DNA of 64,000 nt from Scylla paramamosain (Eukaryota; Arthropoda; Malacostraca; Decapoda; Portunidae). Made by a program: the position numbers and the translations under genes. The stretch is taken from the NCBI RefSeq assembly GCF_035594125.1, contig NC_087192.1, positions 13,582,990 to 13,646,989 of the forward strand, read 5' to 3'. Positions 37,134-53,300 of this stretch are shown here, piece after piece. Within the stretch, counting starts at the first letter, position 1. The number at the start of each line of letters is the position of its first letter. The notes beneath the pieces were generated by a model. The model was not told the origin of the DNA. It saw only the letters and a program-made list of their open reading frames with translations, and searched no databases.

Positions 37134-38555
37134 TGGATTAAGAAGCTCAAAACATTGAAAATATACTTTTTTTGGTAATGTTATTAATTTTTTTTTCAAA
37201 AAGTGCGTTTTGGATGCGTTTAAGTGTTTTTGTATGTAAGTAGCTCATCAGCACTGAAATGAAAAGTTTTTGTAATCTTTTGTTTTCTCCTATAGGGTGC
37301 TTTCCTTGGTTTTTAGCTTCTTGGTACCTAACACGCTCATAAACACTGAAAGGACATGTTTCTGGAAATGTTTCCTTTCCCCATATAGTATGCTTTGCAT
37401 GCATTTTCGCGTTGCGGTACCTAATAACGTGAAAAAAGCCTTAAAACACAAGTTTTGGTTAATCTTGTTCTGTTTCTCCATATAGAGTATTATTCATACG
37501 TTTTAGTGTTCTGGTACCTATGAAGCTCAATACTACTCAAAATATACGTTTCTTTTAATGTATTCTTTTCCCCTTTTAGGGTTATTTGCATGTATTTTAT
37601 CGTTTTTGTACGTAACAGGCGCAAAATTTCTCAAAATGCATGTTTTTGGTAAATCTGTTGAGTTTCTCCATAAAGTGTGTTTTCCAACCGTTTTAGCAGT
37701 TTGGTACGTAAGTAGCTCAAAACAATGTTTTCCCATTTACGGTACTTTCCATGCTTTTTAAGAGCTTTTTGTGCCTAACACACTCATAAACTCTCAAAAG
37801 ACATTTTTCTGGAAATGTCGTTTATTTTGCCCATATCGGGTGCTTTGCATGCATTTTGGCGTTTTGATACCTAACAAAGCTAAATACTTTTGAAATACAC
37901 GTTTTCTCCATACATAAGGCAAATCGTGCGTTTTATCGTTTCGGTACCTAATAAGCTAAAAAAAAAAAAAAAAACTAATAATACTGGTTTCTCTTAATGT
38001 CTTCGTTTTCTTATATAGGGTACTTTATATGCATTTTGACGCTTTTGTACATAACAAGCTGAAAAATCGCTCAAAATGCTCTTTTTTGGTAATGTTTTAT
38101 GTTTCTGCAGGAAGGGTGTTTTGCATGTTTTATCGTTTTGGTACATTATAAATTTAAAAACTTCCAAACACGTGAAAAGTCACTTTGTTGGTTATTTCTT
38201 TTTCCCTTCCAACATAGTGCTCTTTTCATACCTCTTATTGTTTTGGTGCCTAACACGTAGAAACACTCTCAAAAGATAGGTTTCTTGTAATTTCGTTTTG
38301 TGTCGTCTTTTAGAGGTCTTTGCATGTATTTTTGCGCTTTGGTACCTAATAATATGAAAACCACTCAAAATATATATTTTCATTCGTGTTGTTTTGTTTC
38401 TCCATATAGAGTACTATTAAGGTGCCTTTGTGTTTGGTACCTAAAAAGCTGAAAAGCTCTCATAATACACGTTTCTCGAAATGTCTTCGTTTTCCGGCAT
38501 AGGGAACTTTGCATACATTTCGGCGTTATTCTACTTACATACCTCAAAAACACTG

Positions 38556-38738
<183 letters not shown>

Positions 38739-39162
38739 TGTATTGTTATTTTGTTTCTCCGTAAAGCGTGTTTTGCGTCTGTTCAAGCGTTCTGATATAG
38801 AAGTAGCTCAAAAACACTAAAAAAAATACTATTTTTTTTTGTAATTTTGTTTTGTATTCCAGTATAGGAAGGATGCTTTCCATTTTTTATTTTTTTAGAG
38901 TTTTGGTGCCTAACACGCTCATAAACACTCAAAATTCACGTTTCTGGAAATTTCGTTTCGTTTCGTTTCTCTTGCATGAATTTCGACGTTTTGGTACATA
39001 ACATTGTGAAAACAAACAAAATACACGTTTTTAGTAATGTTGCTCTGTTACTCCATATAGAGTGGTATTCATGCATTTTCGTATTTTTCAACTTAATAAG
39101 GTGTAAAGCACTTATAATATACGTTTCTCGTAATGTCTTTTTGTTTCCCCATATTGGGAACT

Positions 39163-39200
39163 TTACATGAATTTTTACATGAATTTACATGAATTTTTTT
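39163..39200 (+). repeat. triplicated ACATGAATTT motif, unit 2
   Basis: Copy of the right-arm triplication at 14,349. Confidence 0.85.
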
Positions 39201-40302
39201 ACGTAATTATCTTAAAACATTAAAAATACACGTTTTGCTGTTTCTCCATAAAAGGTGTTTTGCATGCGCCTTTGCGTTTTAGCATGTAAGTAGCTCAAAA
39301 CAATGAAAAGACTTTTTTGTAATGTTTTGTTTTCCCATGTATGGTTCTTTCCTTGCTTTTTAGCGTTTTGGTACCTAATACGCTTACAAACACTGAAAAG
39401 ACACGTTTCTAGAAGTGTCGTATTTTCCCTCATATATAATGCTTTGCATGCATTTTAGCGTTTTTGTTTCTCCATATAGAGTGCTATTCACTCGCTTTAG
39501 CGTTTTGGTACCTAATAAGTTGAAAACACTCATACTGCACGTTTCTCGTAATGTACTTTCGTATCCATATATAGTGCACTTTGCATGCATTTTGGCACTT
39601 TTGTACGTGACAAGCTTAAGAAATAAAATGAAATACTAGTTTCTGGTAAGGTTATTTGTTTTTTCCATGAAGGAGATTTTGCAAGCATTTCAGCGTTTTT
39701 GTACGTAAGTAGCTGAAAAATACCCCAAAAAATACGTTTTTTGGGGAATGTTGTTTTTTGCTTTTCCAGTATAGGGAAGTTTTCATGCTTTTTACTGTTT
39801 TGTGGTTTACAAGTTCATATACACATATACATGGGAAAAAAAAAAGCTACTTTGCCAAAAGTACCAAGAAGGTAAAATGTATGAAAAACACCCTTTATAG
39901 GAAAAACAGAATAATATCACACAAAAGAAATTTGAGAGTTTTTGAGCTTGTTAGGAAGAAAAACGCCATAATATATGGAAAGTGTTCTATATGAAGAAAG
40001 AAAAGTCATTATGAGAAACAGTAAATTTGAGCTTCTTAGGTAGCAAAATGTGAAAACGCAAGAATAGCACTCTGTATGGATAAACATAACAACATTACCA
40101 AAAACGTGTATTTTGAGTGTTTTTCTCATATTGTTAGGAGCCAAAACGCCAAAATGTATGGAAGCCAACTAACTAACAAACGAAACTAAATTTAATGAAA
40201 CGTGTCTTTTGAATGTTTATGAATCTGCTATGTACCAGAATGCTAAAAAAGCATGGAAAGATCACCATATGGGAATAAAAAACATTATCAAAAACATGTC
40301 TT

Positions 40303-41073
40303 CAATCTTTTTGAGCTTCTTAAGTACCAAAACGCTAATACGTTTGCAAAACACTTTTTATGGAGAAACATAATAAAATTGCCAAAAACAAGTATTTTAT
40401 GTGTTTATGAGCTTGTTACATAAAAAACGCAAAAATGCATGCAAAGTAACCTTTATGAGGAAGTGAAACGATTTTTCCAGAAACGTGTCTTTGGAGTGTT
40501 TAGACACTAAATCGATATAAAGCTTGGAAATCACTTGATTTGAACAACAAAACAACACTAAGGAAAACGTGTCTTTTAAGTGTTTTGAGCTTATTACATA
40601 CCAAAAACCTAAGCTGCATGCAAAAAAAAAAAAAAAATCGTCATCGAGAAACATAATAATATTACCAAAAACTTGTAATTGGAGTGTATTTCTCATTGTT
40701 AAGTACACATGCAAAGCATGCGAAAGGAGACTAGTTTTCTAGAAAGGTGTCTTTTGAGTGTTTATCAGTGTTCTAGCTCCAAAACGATGAAAAGCATGGA
40801 AATCACACTGCAATGGAAAACAAAACATCAACAAAAATGTCTCTTTTCAGTATTTTTGAGCAACTTAGGTACCAGAACGCTAAAACGCATGCAAAACACC
40901 CTTGATGGAGAAACAGAATAACATTACCAAAAAACAATTTTTTTTTGTTTTTGAGGCTGTTACGTGAAAAACGTCAAAATACATTCCAAGTACCCTATTT
41001 GGTTAAATGGAAAAAAAAATATTACGAGAAACGTTTTTTTTTTTACTTCTTAGGTAACAAACCGCTAAAAGGC
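40303..41073 (-). repeat. reversed family B tail, unit 2
   Basis: Copy of 15,486-16,258, ending at the same GGCATCCATTTTCG polarity switch. Confidence 0.78.
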
Positions 41074-42227
41074 ATCCATTTTCGCGTTTTTTGTAAGTAA
41101 AAAGCTCAAAACATTCAAAATATAATTTTTGGTAATCTTATTCTATTTCTACATATTGGTTGGTTTGCATCCGTTTTAGCGTTTTTCTACGTAAAACACG
41201 GAAAAGACGTGTTTTCAGTAATTTGGTTTTGGATTCTCATATAGAATGACTTCCTTATTATTTATTGTTTTGGTGAATAACATGCTGAACAACACTCAAA
41301 ACACAGGTTTCTAGTAAAGTCGTTTAATTTCCTCATATAGTTGGCTTTGCATGCACTTTAAGGTTTGGTACAAAACAGTCCGGAAAAAAAGCTAAAATTA
41401 ACATTTTTGATAATGTTCTTTTTTCACATAATTTCACTGAATTTTGCCAGAATTTTGGCATCTCGGTACCTATGAAGAATACCCCCCCCAAAAAAAAAAT
41501 CTTATTTTTTTATTTTATTTTTTTCTTTATAAAGATGTTTTAGCTTTTTGGTACTTATGGAACTTAAAAACACTCATAATACACGTTTCTCGTAATGTCC
41601 ATTCGTTTCCCAGACATAGGATTCTTTGCATGTATTTAAGCGTTTTTAGAGATAACATGATCAAAAATATTCAAAACACATGTTTTTGGTAATGTTAATC
41701 TGTTTCTCTATAAAGGGTGTTTTGCATGCGTTTTAGCGATTTGGTATATAAGGAGCTCAAAAACACTTAAAGGCAAGTTCTTGGTAAAAGTTGGTTTTAT
41801 TCCCATGTAATATGATTGCCCTCCTTTTTAGTGCTTTATTGCCTAACACGCTCAAAAACACTCAAAAGACATTTTTCTCGTAATGTCATTTCTTTCCCAC
41901 ATAAAGATAGTTTCGCATGCAATTTGGGGTTCTGGTAACTAAGAATGTGAAAAACACTCAAAAACACTCATTTGGTAAGGTTGTTCTGTTTCTGAATTCA
42001 GAGTGTTATTCATGAGTTTCAGCATTTTGGTATCTAAGAAACTAAGAAACATACACGAGTTTTTGCGTTTTTTGCCTTGTGGTTCTTGTGAAACTATAAA
42101 ATACTCATTATACATTTTTCTCGTAATCTCCTTTTCTTTCCAAATAAAGAGTGGATTGCATGCATTTTCGCGTTTTTTGTAGGTAAGAAGCTCAAAAAGA
42201 CTCAAAATATACCTTTTTGGTAATGTT

Positions 42228-42351
<124 letters not shown>

Positions 42352-45300
42352 GTCCTTTTGTTTCCCAATATAGAAAGATTTGCATCCATTTTCGCTCAAA
42401 AACACAAAAAATATATTTTTGGTAATATTATTCTATTTCATGATATTGGTTGATTTGCATTCTTTTTAGCGTTTTTCTACGTAAAACACTGAAAAGAAGC
42501 GTTTTCAGTAATTTTGTTTTGGATTCCCATACAGAGTGATTTCCATATTATTTATTGTTTTGGTGCCTAATATACTGAAAAAAAGGCAAAAGACAGGTTT
42601 CAGGTAAAGTCGTTTAATTTCCCAATATAGGTGGCTCTACATGCACTTTAGGGTTTGGTACGTAACGGTCTGAAAAAAAGTTAAAACTAACTTTTTTGAT
42701 ATTCTTTTTTCACATAATTTCCCTGAATTTTGCCAGAATTTTGGCATCTCGATACCTATGAAGATTAATAACAAAAAAAAAAAAATGCTATTTTTTCATT
42801 TATTTATTTTTTCTCTATATAGAGTGTTATTTGTGGGTTTAAGCTTTTTGGTACGTAAGAAACGTAAAAACACTCATAATACTCGTTTCTCGTAATGTCC
42901 TTTTGTTTCCTAAAGATAAGATTCTGTACATGTATTTAAGCGTTTTTATAGGTAACATGATCAAAAACACTCAAAATATACCTTTTTGGTAATTTTATTC
43001 TATTTCTTCATATTGGTTGGTTTCCATCCGTTTTAGCGTTTTTCTACGTAAAACACAGAAAAGACATGTTTTCAGTAATTTTGTTTTGGATTCCCATATA
43101 GAGTGACTTCTATGTTATTTATCGTTTTGATGCCTAACATGCTGAAAAACACTCAAAAGACAGGTTTCTTGTAAAGTCGTTTAATTTCCCCGTATAGGTG
43201 GCTTTGCATACACTTTAGGGTTTGGTACATAACAGTCCAAAAAAAAGCTAAAATTAACCTCTTTCGTAATATTCTTTTTTCACGTAATTTTCCTGAATTT
43301 TGCCAGAATTTTGGCATCTCAGTGCCTATGAAGATCAATAAAAAAAAATGCTATTTTTTCATTTTTTTTTTTTTTTTTTCTCTATAAAGAGTGTTATTTG
43401 TGGGTTTTAGCTTTTTGGTACTTAAGGAACTTATAAACACTCATAATACACATTCCCCGTAATGTCCTTTCATTCCCAAACATAGGGTTCTTTGCATGTA
43501 TTTAAGCATTTTTATTGGTAACAAGCTCAAAACACTCAAAATACATGTTTTTGATAATGTTATTCTGTTTTTCCATAAAGGGTGTTTTGCATGGGTTTTA
43601 GCGTTTTGGTATGTAACGAGCTCAAAAAAAATTAAAGGCAAGTTCTTGGTAAAAGTTGGTTATATTCCCATGTAATGTAATTGCCCTGCTTTTTAGTGCT
43701 TAATTCCCTAACACGCTGAAAAAACACTAAAAAGGCACTTTTCTAGTAATTTCATTTTTTTTCCACAGTTTCGCATGTAATTTCGGGTTGGACCACTAAG
43801 AATGTGAAAAAAACACTCAAAATACACTCATTTCCTAAAATTGTTCTGTTTCTCAATTAAGAGTATTATTCATGAGTTTCAGCATTTTGGTGTCTAAGAA
43901 ACTTCTCCATATATACAAGTTTTGCGTTTTTTGCCTTATGGTTCTTGAAAACTATTAATACATTCATTATACAATTTTCTTGTAATATCCTTTTCTTTCC
44001 CAATATAGACTCCTTTGCAATCATTTTTGCGTTTTTTGTAAGTAACAAGCTCAAAAAAACTCAACTTTTTTGTAATGTTATTCTATTTCTTCATATTGGT
44101 TGCTTTGCATCCGTTTTAGCGTTCTACGCTAAAACTGAAAAGACACGTTTTCAGTAATACTGTTGAAATTGCTGAAAACACCCAAAGACACGTTTCTTGT
44201 AAAGTCGTGTAACTTACCCATATAGGTGGGTTTGCATGCACTTCGTACATAACTCCGGAAAAAGCTAAAATTATTTTTTTTTTTTTTTTTCACATAATTT
44301 CCCAAAAATTTCTTAGAATTTTGGCATCTCGTTACCTATGAAGATGAATAACAAAAAAAAATCTATTTTTTAAATTATTTTTTCTCTCTATAAAGAGTAT
44401 TATTTGTGGGTTTTAGATTTTTGGTACTTAAGGAACTTAAAAATACTCATAATACACGATTTTCGTAATGTCCTTTCGCTTCACAAACATAGGGTTCTTT
44501 GCATGTATTTAAGCGATTTTATAGGTAACATGATCAAAAACAATCAAAATACATGTTTTTAGTAATGTTATTCTGTTTCTCCATAAAGGTTGTTTTGCAT
44601 GCGTTTAGCGTTTTGGTATGTAAGGAGTTAAAAAACACTTAGAGGCAAGTTCTTCGTAAAATTTCGTTTTATTCCCATGTCATGTGATTTCCCTGCTTTT
44701 TAGTGTTTTTTTTGCATATAACGCTCATAAACACTCAAAAGACACTTTTCTGGTAATGTCATTTTTTTCCCACATAAAGGTAGTATCGCATGTAATTTGG
44801 GATTTTCGTAACTAAGAATGTGAAAAACACTCAAAATACACACATTTGGTAAGGTAGTTCTTTTTTTCAATTAAAAGTGTTATTTATGAGTTTTAGCGTT
44901 TTGGTATGTAAGAAACTTCTCTATATACACGAGTTTTTGCGATTTTTTGCCTTTTGGTTCTTGTGAAACTATAAAACACTCATTATACACGTTTCTCGTA
45001 ATGTCCTTTTGCTTCCCAATATAGAGGGCTTTCCATCCTTTTGCGCGTTTTTGTAGGTAAAAAGCTCAAAAACACTTTTTGGTAATGTTATTCTATTTCT
45101 TCATATTTGTTGGATTGCATCCGTTTTAGCGTTTTTCTACTTAAAACACTAAAAAGACACGTTTTCAGTAATTTTGTTTTGGATTCATATATTGACTGAC
45201 TTCCATATTATTTATCGTTTTGATGCCTAACATGCTGGAAAACACTGAAAAGACAGCTTTCTGGTAAAGTGGTTTAACTTCCTTATATAGGTGGCATGCA

Positions 45301-46020
45301 CTTTAGAGTTTGGTACATAAAAATCCGAAAAAGAGCTATAATTAACTTTTTTGATAATGTTCTTTTTCCACATAAATTCCCTGAGTTTTGGCAGAATTTT
45401 GGCGTCTTGGTACCTATGAAAATCAATATAAGAAAAAAAGCTATTTTTATTTATTTTTTTTCTCTATACAGAGTGTTATTTATGGGTTTTAACGTTTTGG
45501 TACTTAAGGAACTTAAAAACGGTCCTAATACACGTTTCTCGTAAGGTCCTTTCGTTTCCCAAACATAAAGTTCTTTGCATGTATTTAAGCGTTTTTTGTA
45601 GGTAACATGATCAAAAACACTTAAAACACATGTTTTTAGTAATGTTATTCTAAATCTCCATAAATGATTTTTTGAATGCCTTTTAGCATTTTGGTTTGTA
45701 AGGAGGTCAAAAACACTTCAAGGCAAGTTCTTGGTAAAAAGTTGGTTTTATTCCCATGTAATGTGATTGCCCTGTTTTTTTGTGATTTATTGTCTAACAC
45801 GCTCAAAAACACTCAAAAGACACTTCTGGTAATGTCATTTTTTTTCCAACATAGTTTCGCGATCTATTTGGGGTTTTGCTAACTATGAATGTGAAAAACA
45901 CTCAAAATACACGCATTTGGTAAGATTGTTCTGTTTCTCAGTTAATATTGTTATTCAAGAGTTTCAGCATTTTATTATCTAAGAAACTTCTTTATGTACA
46001 CTAGTTTTTGCGTTTTTTGA

Positions 46021-46044
46021 CTTGTGGTTCTGGTGAACCACAAG
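46021..46044. repeat. perfect 10-bp hairpin, unit 2
   Basis: Copy of the hairpin at 21,191 with the same TGGT loop. Confidence 0.92.
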
Positions 46045-49000
46045 TTCTTTTTCTCAAAAATAATTAGACACTCATTATACACGTTTTTCGTAATGTCCTT
46101 TTGTTTCCCAATAGGGAGTGCTTTCCATCCATTTTTGCGCTTTTTGTAGGTAACAAGCTCAAAAACACTCAAAATGTAATGTTATTTTATTTCTTCTTAT
46201 TGGTTGGTTTGCTTCCGATTTAGCGTTTTTCTACGTAAAACACCGAAAAGACACGTTTTCAGTAATTTTCTTTTAGATTCCCATATAGAGTGACTTGCAT
46301 CTTATTTACGGTTATGGTGCCTAAGAAGCTGAAAAATACTCATAAGACAGTTTTCTGGCAAAGACGTTTAATTTCCCCATATAGGTGGCTTTGCATGCAT
46401 TTTAGGGTTTCGTACATAACAGTAAGAAAAAAAAAACCTAAATTAAATTTTTTTGATAATTAACTCATAATTTCCTGAAATTTGCCCAAATTTTGGCATC
46501 TAGATACCTGTGAAGATGAAAAAGAAAGAAAAAAATATCGTATTTTTTTTCATTTATTTATTTTTTCTCAATAAAGAGTGTTATTTGTGGCTTTTAGCTT
46601 TTTGGTAAATAATGATCTTAAAACACTCGTAATACACGTTTCTCGCAATGTCCTTTCATTTCTCAAAAATAGGGTTCTTTACATGTATTTAAGCGTTTTT
46701 ATTGGTAACATGATCAAAAACACTCAAAATATATGTTTTTGGTAATGCTATTCTCTTTCTCCATAAAGTGTGTTTTGCATGCGTTTTAGTGTTTTGGTAT
46801 ATAAGGAGCTCAAAACACTTAAAGGCAAGTTCTTGGTAAAAGTTGATTTTATTGCCATGTAAAGTGATTCCCCTGCTTTTTAGTGCTTTATTGCCTATCA
46901 CGCTCAAAAACACTCAAAAGACACTTTTCTGGTAATGTCATATTTTTACCACATAAAGCTGGTTTCGCATGCAGTTTGGGATTTTGGAAACTAAGAATGT
47001 GAAAAGCAGTCAAAATACACGCATTTAGTAAAGTTGTTCTGTTTCTCAATTAAGAGTGTTATTCATGAGTTTCAGCATTTTGGTATATAGGAAACTTCTC
47101 CATATACACGAGTTTTTGCGTTTTTTGCCTTGTGGTTCTTTTAAATTATAAAACATTCATTATACACTTTTCTCGCAATGTCCTTTGTTTCCCAATATAG
47201 AGTGCTTCGTATCAATTTTCGCGTTTTTTTTTTGTAGGTAACAAGCTCAAAAACACTCAAAATATTCCTTTTTGGGAATGTTTTTCTACTTCTTGATATT
47301 GATTGGTTTGCAGCCGTTTTAGCGTTTTTCTACGTAAAACAATGAGAAGACACGTTTTCAGTAATTTTGTTTTGGTTTGCCATATCGAGTGAGTTCCTTA
47401 TTATTTATCGTTTTGGTGCCTAACATGCTGAAAAACACTCAAAACACAGAATTCTGGTAAGGTCGTTTAATTTCCTCATATAGGAGGCTTTGCATGCACT
47501 TTAGTGTTTGATACATAACAGTCCGAAAAAAAGCTAATATCAACTTTTTTTTATAATATTCTCTTATCATATAATTGCCCTAATTTTTCCCAGAATTTTG
47601 GCATCTCGTTACCTATGAAGTTGATTAACAAAAAAAAAAAAAAAATCTTTTTGTTTATTATTATTTTTTTTTTTTCTACATAACGAGTGTTATTTGTGGG
47701 TTTTAGCTTTTTAGTAGTCAAGGAACTTAAAAACACTCATAATTCACGTTTCTCGTAATGTCCTTGTTTCCCAAACATAAGGTTCTTTGCATGTATTTAA
47801 GCGTTTTTATAGATAACATTATCAAAAACACTCAAAATACATGTTTTTGGTAATGTTATTCTGTTTCTCCATAAAGTTTGTTTTCCATGCGTTTTAGCGG
47901 TTTTGAGTTTTTTTCCTTCTGGTTCTTGTCAAACTATAAAACACTCATACACGTTTCTCGTAATGTCCTTTTCTTTGCCAATATAAAGTGCTTTCCATCC
48001 ATTTTTTCATTTTTTCTAGGTAACAAGCTCAATAACAAATCAAAATATATCTTTTAGGTAATGTTATTTTATTTCTTTATATTGGTTGGTTTACATCCGT
48101 TTTAGCGTTTTTCTACGTAAATCACTGAAAAGACACGTTTTCAGTAATATTGTTGATATTGCTGAAAAACACTCAAAAGACAGGTTTCTGGTAAAGTCGT
48201 GTAATTTCCCCATATAGGTGGATTTGCATACACTTCAGGGTTTGTACATAACTCCGGAAAAAAGCTAAAATTATTATTATTTTTTTTTTTTTTTACAAAA
48301 TTTCCATGAATTTTGCCAGTATTTTGGCATCTCGGTAACTTGAAGATGAAGAACAAAAAAAAAAAAAAATCTTTCTATAAAGAGTGTTATTTGTGGGTTT
48401 TAGCTTTTTGGTACTTAAGTAACTTAAAAACACTCATAATACACGATTTTCGTAATGTCCTTTTGTTATACAAACATAGGGTCCTTTACATCTGTTTAAG
48501 CGTTTTTATAGGTTACATGATCAAAAACACTCAAAATACATGTTTTTGGTAATGTTATTCTGTTTCTCCATAAAGGGCGTTTTCCATACGTTTTAGAGAT
48601 TTGGTATGTAAGGAGTTAAAAAACACTTAAAGGCAAGTTCTTCGTAAAAGTTTGTTTTATTCCCCTGTAATGTGATTGTTCTGCTTTTTAGGGCATTGTT
48701 GCATATCACGCTCAAAAACACTAAAAAGACACTTTTTTGGAAATGTCTTTTTTTTCCCACATGAAGGTAGTTTCGCATGTAATTTGGCATTTTCGTAACT
48801 ATGAATGCCAAGAAAAACACTCAAAATACACAATATGGTAAGGTAGTTCTGTTTATTGATTAAAAGTGTTATTCATGCATTTCATCATTTCGGTTTGTAA
48901 GAAATTTCTCTATATACACGAGTTTCTGCGTTTATTGCCTTGTTGTTGTTTTAAAACTATAAAACACTCATTACACACGTTTCTCGTAAAGTCCTTTTGT

Positions 49001-49850
49001 CTCCTAATATAGAGTGCTTTACATCCATTTTTGCATTTTTTGTAGGTAACAAGCTCAAAAACACTCAAAATATATATTTTTAGTAATGTTATTCTATTTC
49101 TTCATATAGGTTGGTTTGCATCCACTTTAGTGTTTTTCTACGTAAAACACTGAAAACACACGTTTTCAGTAATTTTGTTTTGGATTCATATATTGACTGA
49201 CTTCCATATTATTTATCGTGTTGGTGCCTAACATGCTGAAAAACACTGAAAAGACAGGTTTCTGATAAAGTCGCTTAACTTCCCTATATAGGTGTCTTTG
49301 CATGCACTTTAGCGTTTGAAAATCAATAATCCGAAAAAAAAGCTATAATTAACTTTTTGGTAATGTTCTTTTTTCCATATAAATTCCCTGAATTTTGGGA
49401 GAATTTTGGCATCTCGGTACCTATAAGGATGAATAACAAAAAAAAAAAATCCCATTTTTTATTTTTTTTTTGTTTATTATTTTTTTTCTAAATAAAGAGT
49501 GTTATTTGTGGGTTTTAGCTTTTAGGTACTGAAAGAACTTAAAAAACACTCATAATACACGTTTCTCGTAATGCCCTTTCGTTTCCCAAACATAAGGTTC
49601 TTTGCATGTATTTAAGCGTTTTTATAGATAAAATGATCAAAAACACTCAAAATACATGTATTTGGTAATATCATTCTATTTCTCCATAAAATGTATTTTG
49701 CAGGCGTTTTAGCGTTTTGGTATGTAAGGAGCTCAAAAACACTTAAAGGCAAGTTCTTGGTAAAATTTCGTTTTATTCACATGTAATGTGATTGCCCTTC
49801 CTTTTAGTGCTTTATTGCGTAACACGCTCAAAAACACTCAAAACACATGC

Positions 49851-50321
49851 AAGGCCTCGCATATGAGGAAATAAGAGACCTTACCAGAAAACTGTCTTTT
49901 GAGTGTTTTCCAGCATGTTAGGCACCAAAACGATAAATAATAAGGAACTCTCTCTATGTGGGAATCCAAAAGAAAATTAGTGAAAACTTGTCTTCTCAGT
50001 GTTTTACGTAGAAAAACGCTAAAACTGATGCAAACCAACCAATATCAAGAAGCAGAAAAACTTTACCAAAAATATATATTTTGAGTGTTTTTGAGCTTGT
50101 TACATACAAAAAAAACACAAAATTGATACAAAACACTCTATATTGGGAAACAAAGGGACATTGCGAGAAAAGTGTATAATGAATGTTTTATAGTTCAAAA
50201 AAACCACAAGCCAAAAAACGCAAAAACTCGTGTATATGGAAAAGCTTCCTAGATACTAAAATGCTGAAACTCATGATTAACACTCCTAACTGAGAAACAG
50301 AACCTTACTAAATGCGTGTCA
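49851..50321 (-). repeat. 0.47-kb inverted family A patch, unit 2
   Basis: Same breakpoints and content as 24,999-25,470, so the inversion predates duplication of the super-unit. Confidence 0.87.
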
Positions 50322-53300
50322 AAAACACTAAAAGACAAGTTTTTCGTAAAAGTTGGTTTTATTCCCATGCAATGTGATTGCCCTGCTTTTTAGTGCTTTA
50401 TTGCCTAACATGCTTAAAAACACTCAAAGACACTTTGCTGGTAATGTCATTTTTTTCCCACATAAAGTTAGTTTCGCATGAAATTTGGGGTTTTGGTAAC
50501 TAAGAATGTAAAAAAACACTTAAAATACACGCATTTAGTAAGGTTGTTCTGTTTGTTGATTAAGAGTGTTATTCGTGAGTTTCAGCATTTTGGTATCTTA
50601 GAAACTTCTCCACACAGACGAGTTTTTGCGTTGTTTGCCTTGTGATTCTGGTGAAACTATAAAACACTCATTATACACGTTTCTCGTTATGTCCATTTTT
50701 TTTTTTTCCTAATATACAGTGCTTTGCATCTATTTTTGCGTTTTTTTTTTTTTATGTAACAAGCTCAAAAACACACAAAATATACTTTTCTGGTAATATT
50801 ATCCTAGTTTTTCATATTCGTTGGTTTGCATCCGTTTTAGCGTTTTTCTACGTAAATCTTTTTAAAGACACGTTTTCAGTAATTTTGTTTTGGATTTCCA
50901 TATAGAGTGACTTTAATATTATTTATCGTTTTGGTGCCTAACATGCGTAAAAACACTCAAAAGACAGGTTTCCTGTAAAGTTGTTAAATTTTCCCAAATA
51001 GGTGGCTTTGCATACACTTTATGGTTTGGTACATAACTCCGGAAAAAATGTAAAATTAACTTTTTCGATGTTCTTTTTTTTCACATAATTTCCTTGAATT
51101 TTGGCAGAATTTTCGCATCTTGATACCTATGGACATGAATAACAAAAAAATAAAAATGCTATTTTTTTATTTATTTAATTTTTTTCTCTATAAAGAGTGT
51201 TATTTGTAGGTTTTAACGTTTTGGTACTTAAGCAATTTAAAAACATTCATAATACATATTTCTCGTAATGTCCTTTCGTTTCCCAAATATGGGGGATCTT
51301 TGCATGTATTTAAGCGTTTTTATAGGAAACATGATAAAAAACACTCAAAAACACTTGTTTTTTGGTAATGTAATTCTGCTTCTTCATAAAGGAGTGTTTT
51401 GCATGCGTTTTTTAGCGATTTGTTATATAAGGAGCTAAAAAATACTTCAAGGCAAGTTCTTGGTAAAAGTTGGTTTTATTCTAATGTAATATGATTGCCC
51501 TGCTTTTTAGTGCTTTATTGCCTAACACGCTCAAAAACACTCAAAAGACAATTCTGGTAATGTCATTTTTTTTCCCACATAAAGCATGTTTCGCATGCTA
51601 TTTGAGGTTTTGCTAAGAATGTGAAAAAAAAACAGCACTTAAAATTCACGCATTTGGTAATGTTGTTCTGTTTCTCAATCAAGATTGTTATTCATAAGTT
51701 TCAGCATTTTGGTATCTAAGAAACATTTTTATATACACGACCTTTTGCGTTTTTTGCCTTGTGGTTCTTGTGAACCACAAGTTCTTTTCCCCGAAAATAA
51801 TAAGACACTCATTATAGATGTTTCTCGTAATGTCCTTTTCTTTCCCAATAGGGAGTGCTTTGCATCCATTTTCACGTTTTTTCTAGGTAACAAGCTCAAA
51901 AACACTCAAAATATACCTTTTTGGTAATGTTATTCTTTTTCTTTATAATGATTGGTTTCCGTCCGATATAGAGTTTTTCTACGTAAAACACCGAAAAAAC
52001 ACGTTTTCAGTAATTTTGTTTTCTATTCCCAAAGAATATTGCCAGAATTTTGGCGTCTTAGTACCTATGAAGATGAATAACAAAAAAAAAAAAATTTATT
52101 CTATTTTTTTTTCTTTATAAAATGTTTTATTTGTGGGTTTTACCTTTTTTGGTACTTAAGGAACTTAAAAACACTCATAATACACGTTTCTCGTAATGTC
52201 CTTTCGATTCTCAAACATAAGGTTCTTTGCATGAATTTAAGCGTTTTTATAAATAACATGATCAAAAACACTCAAAATACATGTTTTTGGTAATGTTACT
52301 CTGTTTCTCCATAAAAGGGTGTTTTTGCATGCGTTTTAGCGTTTTGGTATGTAAGGAGTTAAAAACAAACGCTTAAAGGCAAGTTCTTCGTAAAAGTTGA
52401 TTTTATTCCCATGTGATGTGATTGTTCTGCTTTTAGTGCTTTCTTGCATATCACGCTCAAAAAAACTCAAAAGACACTTTTCTGGTAATGTTTTTTTTCT
52501 TTTTTTTCCCACATAAAGCTAGTTTCGCATGTAATTTGGGATTTTCGTATATAAGAATGTGAAAAACACTCAAAATACACACATTTGGTAAGGTAGTTCT
52601 GTTTCTTAATTAAAAGTGTTATTTATTCATTTCAGCATTTTGGTATGTAAGAAACTTCTCTATATACACGAGTTTTTGCGTTTTTTGCCTTGTGGTTCGT
52701 GTGAAACTATAAAACACTCATTATACACGTTTCCCGTAATGTTCTTTTGTTTCCCAATATAGAGTGCTTTCCATCCTTTTTTTGCATTTTTTATAGGTAA
52801 AAAGCTGAAAAACACTCAAAATATATCTTTTGGTAATTTCTTCATATTGGGTGGTTTGCATCCGTTTTAGCGTTTTTCTTCGTAAATGACTGAAAAGACA
52901 CGTTTTTAGTAATATTGTTGAAATTGCTGAAAAAACACTCAAAAGACAGATTTCTGGTAAAGTCTAGATGGCTTTGCATGCACTTCTGGGTTTGGTACAT
53001 AATTCCGGAAAAAAGCTATTTTTTTTTATATGTCCTTTCGTTTCACAGACATAGGGTTCTTTGCATGTATTTAAACGTTTTTATAGGTAACATGATCAAA
53101 AACATTCAAAATACTTGTTTTTGGTAATGTTATTCTGTTTCTCCATAAAGGGTGTTTTGCATGCGTTTTAGCGTTTTGGTATGTAAGGAGTTAAACACAC
53201 TTAAAGGCAATTTTTTCTTAAAAGTTAGTTTTATTCCTATATAATGTGATTATTCTGTTTTTTACTGTATTGTTGCATATCACGCTCAAAAACACTCAAA